Below, piece after piece: positions 58,694 through 64,000 of a DNA stretch of 64,000 nt. Numbering within the stretch: position 1 is the first letter of the stretch; every line of letters begins with the position of its first letter. Origin of the DNA: Streptomyces spinoverrucosus (GTDB lineage Bacteria > Actinomycetota > Actinomycetes > Streptomycetales > Streptomycetaceae); the NCBI RefSeq assembly GCF_006539505.1, contig NZ_BJND01000026.1, positions 1 through 64,000 of the forward strand, read 5' to 3'. A program made the position numbers and the translations under genes. A model generated the notes under the pieces. That model made no database searches. It saw only the letters and a list, made by a program, of their open reading frames with translations, and was not told where the DNA came from.

Positions 58694-59344
58694 TCAGCCG
58701 GGGATCATGTCGCCGGCCGCCTCGATGGCGAGCATCCACATCGGCTGGGCCCCGGTGCCGAACGCGGCGGCGAGCGCGTAGCCCAGGGCCGCGTCCAGGG
58801 CCTCGTACTCGACGCCTTCGCGCCACTCGGCCAGCACATGCCCGTCGCCGTCGGAGGTGAAGTCCCCGATGTGCTCCTCGCCCCGCAGCAGGCGGCTGCC
58901 CGGTATGGAGTCGGGGACCAGGCGCCAGGTGCTTCCCGCGTGCCGGACGTCGACCGCGAACGAGCGCCGGGTCAGCCGCCCCTTCGCGGGGACGATCTCG
59001 GCCTCCTCGCCGTCGACGGTCAGTGTCAGCAGGCTCCCGTCCCGGGTGCCGATGGGCGTGTGGTCGTCGCCCTCCGTGCCGTCCTCGCGGTAGAGCTCGA
59101 TCCGGGGGACGCGCTCGCCCTCGACGACGACCTCGCCCAGCTCGGTGTCCAGGTGGACGGTTATCGTGCCGAACCGGTCGTCCTCGGCGACGGTTTCCCG
59201 GACGGGGTCCTCTTCGGGGTCCTCGTCCCACTCGTCGTGGTCGTCGTGATCGTCGTACGCCTGCGTGTCATCGGGCCTGTCCTGGTACTCGTCGCGCTCG
59301 TCCTTCTTGGCGAGCGAGGTCGCGGGCGCCGGGTCCTTCGGCAT
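58694..59344 (-). CDS. Hypothetical protein with Asp/Glu-rich N-terminus
   Basis: A 216-aa soluble protein. Residues about 18-60 are extremely acidic (repeated D, E, H, W), the rest a mixed beta-rich fold (GTITVHLDTELGEVVVEGER, later YEALDAALGYALAAAFGTG). No known motif is seen, no signal peptide. ATG with GGAAG upstream. It lies between the small LuxR gene and the ABC exporter and shares the strand of the exporter, 59 bp away. Whether it belongs to the RiPP locus is unknown. Confidence 0.7.
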   Translation of the reverse strand: MPKDPAPATSLAKKDERDEYQDRPDDTQAYDDHDDHDEWDEDPEEDPVRETVAEDDRFGTITVHLDTELGEVVVEGERVPRIELYREDGTEGDDHTPIGTRDGSLLTLTVDGEEAEIVPAKGRLTRRSFAVDVRHAGSTWRLVPDSIPGSRLLRGEEHIGDFTSDGDGHVLAEWREGVEYEALDAALGYALAAAFGTGAQPMWMLAIEAAGDMIPG

Positions 59345-59403
59345 GCGTCTTCCTTTGCTGTGCGGTTCTGACGGGTGGTCAGTACGTCAGGTGGGGGGAG
59401 GGC

Positions 59404-61173
59404 TCAGGCCCCCATTGCGGTCAGCTGGGTGGCCGCGAGATCCCGGTACAGCTCGTCCCTGTCCAGGAGTTCCCCGTGCCGTCCATGGTCGCGCACCCGG
59501 CCGCCGGCGAGCAGCACCATGTGGTCGGCGGAGGTCACCGTGGACAGGCGGTGGGCGATCAGGATCACCGTGCAGTGCTCCGCGGCCCGCTCCACGGTGT
59601 GCCGCAGGGCGGTCTCGCTCAGGCCGTCGAGGTGGGCGGTCGCCTCGTCGAGCAGCAGCACCTGGGGGCGGCGCAGCAGCGCGCGGGCGATGGCCAGGCG
59701 CTGGCGTTCGCCGCCGGACAGGGCGAGGCCGCGGGCGCCCACATGGGTGTCGAGGCCCTCGGGGAGCCGGGCGGCGAGCGAGTCGAGCAGGGTGTCCCGC
59801 AGTACCCGCTCGACCTCCTCGTCGGTGGCGTCGGGGGCGGCGTACAGGAGGTTCTCGCGGAGCGTGCCGGCCAGCATCGGGGTGTCCTGCTCCACGTAGG
59901 CGATCCGGCGGCGCACCTCGGCGCGGCTGAGCGTGGTGATGTCGGTGCCGTCGAGCAGGACACGGCCGGAGTCGACGTCGTAGAACCGCTGGAGCAGCGA
60001 GAAGACGGTCGTCTTGCCGCTGCCGGAGGGGCCGACGAGCGCGGTGACGCCCCCGGCCGGGGCGGTGAGGCTGACGTCGTCCAGGGTGGTGGCGCGGCCC
60101 TGGTAGGCGAAGGTGACGTTCTCCAGGGTGACCCGGGGCGGCGGGCCGGCCGGGCGGGCGGGGGTGACGTCCACGTCCGTCTCGATCTCCATGCGCTCGA
60201 CCTCCTCGATCCGGGTGAGCGCGCCGAGGCCCTGCTGGAGCGAGGTGGTGCCGCCGACCAGGGAGAGCACCGGGCCGCCGAGGTTGAACAGGTAGAGCAG
60301 GAAGGCGATCAGCGCCGCCAGGTCGAGGGTGCCGGTGGCGACCAGGGCGCCGCCGAAGCCGATGACCGCAAGGAACGAGGCCTGCACGACCAGCGCCGAG
60401 AGCACCGCGATGGTGGCGTGGTAGCGGGCGCCGGCCAGGCCCGCCCGGTAGGCGTCCTCGGCGGCCGCGACGGCGCGCGCGGTCTCCGTCGCCTCGCCGC
60501 CGTTGGCCTTCACGGTACGGGCGGCGCCGAGCGAGCGGTCCAGGGCGGCGCCGATCTCGCCGACCGACGTCTGCGCGCGTGTGGTGACCCGGCGGATCCG
60601 CGGCATCACCACGCCCATGGCGACGCCGACCACCAGCAGCACACCGGAGGTGATGCCGAGCAGCGGCAGGCTCGTGATGCCCATCAGGACAATGGTGGCC
60701 AGCAGATGGACGCCGCCGTCGAGCAGTTGGATGACCCCGCTGGTCGCCGCGTGCTGCACGAGCGTGCTGTCGGAGGTCACGCGGGTCGTCAGCCCGCCGG
60801 GCTCGGTCCTGTCCAACTCGCTGGTGCGCAGTCGTATCAGACGGTGGATCAGGCCCCGCCGCACATGCAGGACGACCTTCTCCGCGGTGCGCTCGCTCAC
60901 CAGCGCCTGGGTCCAGGTGAGTGCGATCGAGCCGGCCAGCAGGGCCAGCATCAGCAGGATCTCGTCGCGCAGGCCCTTGCCGGTCATGAGCGCCGTGAGC
61001 GCCGACTCGACGACCATCGGCTGGGCCAGCCCCGCCGCGCTGCCCGCGAGGGTCAGCACCAGGACCAGCAGGAGGACGCGCCGGTGCGGGCGCGCATGGG
61101 CGAGCAGGGCCCGAAGCGGCGGCCGGGGCGCGGGCCGCGGGGCCTGGGTGGTTGATGAGTCAGGTGTGTTCAC
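59404..61173 (-). CDS. ABC transporter (exporter permease-ATPase fusion), candidate RiPP exporter
   Basis: A 589-aa half-transporter. Six-helix exporter domain (about 30-310: VLLLVLVLTLAGSAAGLA, MLALLAGSIALTWTQALV) and a C-terminal ATPase: Walker A GPSGSGKTT, signature LSGGERQ, Walker B LLLLDEATAHLD, switch AHRL. No N-terminal C39 peptidase domain, so leader removal must be done elsewhere. Divergent from the precursor gene at 61405, so peptide export is the natural role. The start is uncertain: GTG at 61173 is taken, but an in-frame ATG at 61272 would add 33 residues encoded partly by the 15-bp repeats. Confidence 0.85.
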   Translation of the reverse strand: MNTPDSSTTQAPRPAPRPPLRALLAHARPHRRVLLLVLVLTLAGSAAGLAQPMVVESALTALMTGKGLRDEILLMLALLAGSIALTWTQALVSERTAEKVVLHVRRGLIHRLIRLRTSELDRTEPGGLTTRVTSDSTLVQHAATSGVIQLLDGGVHLLATIVLMGITSLPLLGITSGVLLVVGVAMGVVMPRIRRVTTRAQTSVGEIGAALDRSLGAARTVKANGGEATETARAVAAAEDAYRAGLAGARYHATIAVLSALVVQASFLAVIGFGGALVATGTLDLAALIAFLLYLFNLGGPVLSLVGGTTSLQQGLGALTRIEEVERMEIETDVDVTPARPAGPPPRVTLENVTFAYQGRATTLDDVSLTAPAGGVTALVGPSGSGKTTVFSLLQRFYDVDSGRVLLDGTDITTLSRAEVRRRIAYVEQDTPMLAGTLRENLLYAAPDATDEEVERVLRDTLLDSLAARLPEGLDTHVGARGLALSGGERQRLAIARALLRRPQVLLLDEATAHLDGLSETALRHTVERAAEHCTVILIAHRLSTVTSADHMVLLAGGRVRDHGRHGELLDRDELYRDLAATQLTAMGA

Positions 61174-61205
61174 CCTGTTCTTTTTACGCGGGCGGGCGGG
61201 CGCGG

Positions 61206-61280
61206 CGGTATTGGCGGTTGCGGCAATGCCGGGTATGGCAATGCCAGTTGCGGTATTGCCGGTTCCGGTCATGCCGTAAC
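61206..61280. repeat. 15-bp tandem repeat, five units, in the exporter/precursor divergent region
   Basis: Units start exactly at 61206, 61221, 61236, 61251 and 61266. Each begins with a near-palindrome of type CGG-YNNTG-CCG: CGGTATTGGCG, CGGCAATGCCG, TGGCAATGCCA, CGGTATTGCCG, CGGTCATGCCG. The array covers the shared promoter region between the ABC exporter (leftward) and the precursor gene (rightward). It may be a multi-site operator, or may code for a pentapeptide-repeat extension of the exporter if the ATG at 61272 is used. Confidence 0.85.
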
Positions 61281-61404
61281 TGACAATAGCGGGCGGCCTT
61301 TTCAGTGAGCCATATTTCTCTCGTCCGCCGCGAACGGCAGCGGACAGCGGCTGAAAAGCGAAACAGCGGAACAGCCGTAATCCACTTTCACAAGGGAGAG
61401 ACCC

Positions 61405-61623
61405 ATGCAGTCCACGCAGAACGAGAAGGACCTGTTCGAGGGCTACACCGCCTACACCTCCGCCGAGGAGCTGGGCCTGTACGACGGCAAGGACGCCGCG
61501 CCCGCGTTCAGCCCGACCATCCCGTGGGCGATCCGCGCGACCATCATCACGGCCCGCTCCTCGCAGCAGTGCGCCGCGGCCCTGGGTTCGCTGACCGCCA
61601 AGACCATCGAGAAGAAGTGCTGA
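61405..61623 (+). CDS. Putative class V lanthipeptide precursor peptide
   Basis: A 72-aa peptide. An acidic leader (MQSTQNEKDLFEGY to about residue 32, including EELGLYDGKD) precedes a Ser/Thr-rich core FSPTIPWAIRATIITA, then RSSQQCAAALGSLTAKTIEK and final KC. The core has Cys56 and Cys72 and eight to nine Ser/Thr. A C-terminal Cys with a Thr five residues before it (T67-I-E-K-K-C72) suits formation of aminovinyl-methyl-cysteine by the flavoprotein decarboxylase encoded next. AAGGGAGAG seven bases upstream of the ATG. The leader/core cut is not readable; Ala-Ala-Pro-Ala at 31-34 is a guess. Class is inferred from the neighbouring enzymes. Confidence 0.85.
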   Translation: MQSTQNEKDLFEGYTAYTSAEELGLYDGKDAAPAFSPTIPWAIRATIITARSSQQCAAALGSLTAKTIEKKC

Positions 61624-61721
61624 CCGGACGCACCGCTCAGTGACCCGCGGGGAGGGGCCGGTGCCGGCCACCGGTCCCTCCCCGGGCAACACCCCACCGA
61701 ACGTCCGGGAGGAGGACGGTC

Positions 61722-62333
61722 ATGGAGGTCCCGGACCCCACAGGTGTCGCGGACCCCGGCTTCCGGCGGGTGCTCCTCGTCGGCACCGGAGCGCTCAGCG
61801 TGGCATTTCTGCCCTTCTGGACCAACTGGCTGAGCAACACCTTTCCGGAGATGGAGAAACGGGTCGTGCTGACCCGTTCGGCCCGTCGTTTCGTCTCGGC
61901 GGACGCGATTTCCGCGCTCTCGGGAAAGGACGTTCTCACCGACGACTGGAACGAGGCAGGCCCCGGCGCCGCGCCGCACGTGGAACTGGCCCGCTGGCCC
62001 GAACTCGTCCTCGTCCACCCGGCCACGATGCATTTCCTGAGCCGCTACGCGCTCGGCCTCACCGACACTCCGCTGCTGTGCGCCCTGCAGTCCACCTCCG
62101 CGCTGGTCGGCGTGGCACCCTCGCTGCCGCCCGGCGCCCAGCACAGCCCCGTCGTCCAGGGGCACCTCGACACCCTGCGGGCCCGCCCCGGCGTCGTCGT
62201 CGCGCCGACCGTCCCCGCGGTCAGCGCGAGCACCGGGGAGACCGAGGACGGGGGCGCGGCCCCGCTGTCGGAGCTGATGGGGCTGTGCGTCGGCGCGTAC
62301 GCCCGGGCCCGGCGCGAGGAGGCGGCGGCGTGA
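61722..62333 (+). CDS. HFCD-type flavoprotein, peptidyl-cysteine decarboxylase
   Basis: A 203-aa flavodoxin-like protein of the EpiD/MrsD/CypD (HFCD) family. It starts with the FMN-binding strand RRVLLVGTGALSVAF. A His in APHVELARW occupies the position of the catalytic His, and the PASANT-like segment is HPATMHFLSRYALGLTDTPL. APSLPPG corresponds to the substrate-clamp loop. Such enzymes oxidatively decarboxylate the C-terminal Cys of a precursor to an enethiol that then cyclises to AviCys or AviMeCys. The precursor directly upstream ends in Cys. GGAGGAGG precedes the ATG; its stop overlaps the next GTG. Confidence 0.88.
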   Translation: MEVPDPTGVADPGFRRVLLVGTGALSVAFLPFWTNWLSNTFPEMEKRVVLTRSARRFVSADAISALSGKDVLTDDWNEAGPGAAPHVELARWPELVLVHPATMHFLSRYALGLTDTPLLCALQSTSALVGVAPSLPPGAQHSPVVQGHLDTLRARPGVVVAPTVPAVSASTGETEDGGAAPLSELMGLCVGAYARARREEAAA

Positions 62334-63226
62334 GCGCGGTCGCCGAGTTCGCCACCGGGCTCCAGGTCACGCGGGTGCGGCGGACTCCCGACGGACGGTA
62401 CGAGTGGTGGCAGGGGCCGGGGGCGTCCGCCTCCGCCCCGCCGGCCGCGCCGCTGGCGCCGTACGTCCCCCGCCACACCTCCGGCGCCGACCTGGTCGTG
62501 CCGCGGGCGTCGGGCGGCGGCCTGGCGCACCTCGCGGACGGCCCGTACTCGGCCGCCGCCTGGCTGCGCGATCCGCGTCCGGCGGTACGGCAGTTGGTGG
62601 CGCACGCGCTGGCCGCGGCGGGGACCGCACTACGGGAGCTGCACGCGGTCCCCGTACCGGACACGGCGGGCGTGCCGCCCGCCCTCACACGGCTGCGGGC
62701 GTTCCTCGACGGCGACGGCACCCCCGCCCCGGCCCTCGCGCGCCTGCGCGAGCACGCCGTACGCGCCTGGGGCCCCGCCCGCGTCGAACGGCTCCGCTCC
62801 TGGTGCGACGACCTGGCCGGGCCCGGCGGCACCGTCCTCGTGCACGGCTTCGCCTCCCTCGGCGCGCTGATCCCGCCCCTGCACCGGGGTCCGGTGGCGC
62901 TGCTGACCGGGGAGGACCTGGGGGCCGCACGGCCCGAGCTGGACCTGGGCTGGCTGCTGGGGGACCTGGCCGAACTCGGCTGGGCCGTACCGGGGTCGGA
63001 GGCGTTCGGCGGGCCGGACCTGCCGCGGGTGCTGCTCGACGCGTACGGCCCGGGTGCGGACCGGGAGCCGGCGGGGCGGGCCGCCGTCGTACGGATCGCC
63101 GCGCACATGCGGGACTTCGCCGCGTACTGCGACTGGAGCGACGAACTCACCGACTACACCGCCTTCATCGCTGACCTGATCGACGAGGAGGGCCGCCGCG
63201 CGGTCCCCGGGGGAGCCACACCATGA
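62330..63226 (+). CDS. APH-fold protein lacking kinase catalytic residues
   Basis: A 298-aa protein. The second half follows the aminoglycoside-phosphotransferase lobe plan (AGTALRELHAVPVPDT; helical middle; GGTVLVHGFASLGALIPPL; then RGPVALLTGEDLGAARPELD and LGWLLGDLAEL). In the catalytic loop HGD is replaced by HGF and the downstream Asp motif by GED, and no invariant Lys is evident. It therefore looks like a pseudokinase, perhaps a lyase or a scaffold for lanthionine formation. GTG start overlaps the decarboxylase stop, and its stop overlaps the true kinase ATG, so the three are coupled. No such enzyme is well described to me; the call is by pattern. Confidence 0.7.
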   Translation: MSAVAEFATGLQVTRVRRTPDGRYEWWQGPGASASAPPAAPLAPYVPRHTSGADLVVPRASGGGLAHLADGPYSAAAWLRDPRPAVRQLVAHALAAAGTALRELHAVPVPDTAGVPPALTRLRAFLDGDGTPAPALARLREHAVRAWGPARVERLRSWCDDLAGPGGTVLVHGFASLGALIPPLHRGPVALLTGEDLGAARPELDLGWLLGDLAELGWAVPGSEAFGGPDLPRVLLDAYGPGADREPAGRAAVVRIAAHMRDFAAYCDWSDELTDYTAFIADLIDEEGRRAVPGGATP

Positions 63227-64000
63227 CCACCACCACGACCGAACGGCCGCGTACCCGGCAGCGCTACCGGCCCACCGAGCTGGACACCGTCCCCGCCGTG
63301 AGCGCGCTGCTTCAGCGGCTCGGGCTCGGGCGGTTCGACCCGGAGGCGGTCACCGCGTTCGGCGGGCGCAACGACAACTGGGCGGGGCCGACCACGACCG
63401 GCGAGCAGGTGTTCGTCAAGACGGTCGCCCCGCTGCCGGACGACGGTGTCTGCCCCGAGCTGGAACGCGCCCTGAGCTTCGAGGAGCTGGCCGGGAGCCT
63501 GCCGCCCGGCTCGGCGCTGCGCTCGCCCGAGCTGCTCGGCGCGGACCCGGCCGCCGGGGTGACGGTCCACCGGCTGGTGCCCGGCGCCCGCTCGGGGGCC
63601 GAACTCGCCCTCGACGGCGAGTTCGACGAGGAGCTGTGCCGCGATGCCGGGCGGGCCATCGGCACCCTGCACGGCCTGGGGGCCGTCGACGGCCTGGACA
63701 CGGGGGAGGCGCCGCTGCCGCCCCTGAAGTGGCTGAAAGCCCTGCCGTGGAGCGCCGTCCAGGAGCGCAGCATGGCGCAGATCGCCGCCTGGCAGCTCGT
63801 CCAGGACGACACCGAGGTGGTGGCGGCGCTGCACCGACTGCGGGACGCGGAGCGGACCGTGCCGCGCACCCCGGCCCACTGCGATCTGCGCTTCGACCAG
63901 TTCATCCGGGCCGAGGAGGGGACAGGGGAGCTGTACCTGGTCGACTGGGAGGAGTTCCGCCTCGCCGATCCCGCGCGGGACGTGGGCGCGTTCGCCGGGG
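63223..64000 (+). CDS. APH-family kinase, candidate peptide Ser/Thr kinase (LanK-like), 3' end beyond window
   Basis: 259 residues are visible of a phosphotransferase of the APH/choline-kinase fold. Lys in EQVFVKTVAPL, catalytic loop HCDLRFDQFIR (HxD present, Gln in place of Asn) and metal motif LVDWEEFRLADPARDVGAF. In class V lanthipeptide systems (cacaoidin, lexapeptide, pristinin) an APH-like kinase phosphorylates Ser/Thr before a HopA1-like lyase eliminates phosphate. ATG overlaps the preceding stop. The missing end and the next gene lie outside the window. Confidence 0.8.
   Translation, partial: MTTTTTERPRTRQRYRPTELDTVPAVSALLQRLGLGRFDPEAVTAFGGRNDNWAGPTTTGEQVFVKTVAPLPDDGVCPELERALSFEELAGSLPPGSALRSPELLGADPAAGVTVHRLVPGARSGAELALDGEFDEELCRDAGRAIGTLHGLGAVDGLDTGEAPLPPLKWLKALPWSAVQERSMAQIAAWQLVQDDTEVVAALHRLRDAERTVPRTPAHCDLRFDQFIRAEEGTGELYLVDWEEFRLADPARDVGAFAG

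Noticed and set aside
57066..59231. A single 721-residue frame joining the LuxR regulator to upstream DNA
   Set aside because: The upstream part is Arg/Gly-rich and antisense to other genes; the regulator domain starts at 58064.
61206..61280. CRISPR array
   Set aside because: The 15-bp tandem units have no spacers between them and no cas gene is near.

Overview
The window is chromosomal DNA from a Streptomyces or a very close actinomycete. Evidence: extreme GC richness with GC-ending codons; GTG starts and 4-nt ATGA/GTGA gene overlaps throughout; the dnaK-grpE-dnaJ-hspR operon with HAIR operators; IdeR/DmdR-type iron boxes; an LAETG cell-wall-anchored protein; a SpoIIE-type phosphatase with an anti-sigma-like kinase domain; an orphan type III polyketide synthase. 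No rRNA, tRNA, CRISPR array, intact insertion sequence or phage gene was seen. All calls come from reading the sequence; no database search was run.

Layout. 1-3.7 kb: two ABC exporter-fold half-transporters behind an iron box. 3.8-7.1 kb: Lrp/AsnC regulator, divergent MFS exporter, methyltransferase. 7.2-9.6 kb: YtrA-type GntR/ABC operon. 9.7-10.3 kb: decayed membrane-protein gene. 10.3-14.8 kb: L,D-transpeptidase lipoprotein, type III PKS, SpoIIE phosphatase. 15-18.3 kb: MerR-like regulator, cold-shock protein, DEAD-box helicase with an unusual leader, a small protein and a GvpU-like protein. 18.3-23.4 kb: LAETG surface protein; GerMN lipoprotein; a sensor kinase and an L,D-transpeptidase that are both truncated and joined head to head; a secreted repeat protein. 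23.4-27.6 kb: ECF sigma / anti-sigma / ABC operon. 27.7-30.3 kb: OmpR-type two-component pair. 30.3-34.2 kb: IS30-HTH/MarR regulator divergent from a DUF4097-DrrA-DrrB operon, then a small membrane protein.

34.2-41.8 kb: two SDR oxidoreductases with an HSL-type hydrolase; a NarL-family response regulator, a receiver-only regulator and a CHASE3 histidine kinase; a LysR regulator divergent from a DUF4331 protein. 42-46.1 kb: ferric-siderophore importer (two FecCD permeases, ATPase, binding lipoprotein) with iron boxes before the first and last genes. 46.1-48.6 kb: ruined alcohol dehydrogenase gene and a second YtrBC-like ABC pair without a local GntR gene. 48.7-52.3 kb: membrane Fe-S oxidoreductase and a degenerate MraY/WecA-like protein. 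52.3-56.5 kb: heat-shock operon. 56.6-58.6 kb: two very small proteins and two LuxR-type regulators.

58.7-64 kb: a RiPP locus, cut by the window end, that reads best as a class V lanthipeptide cluster. It contains an ABC exporter, a 72-aa precursor ending in Cys, an EpiD/MrsD-like flavoprotein decarboxylase, an aminoglycoside-phosphotransferase-fold protein lacking catalytic residues, and an intact APH-fold kinase running off the edge. This is the most novel system here. Other highlights are a hairpin that buries the helicase ribosome binding site, several short-period tandem repeats (7, 9 and 15 bp) at gene starts, and the double truncation at about 20.81 kb.
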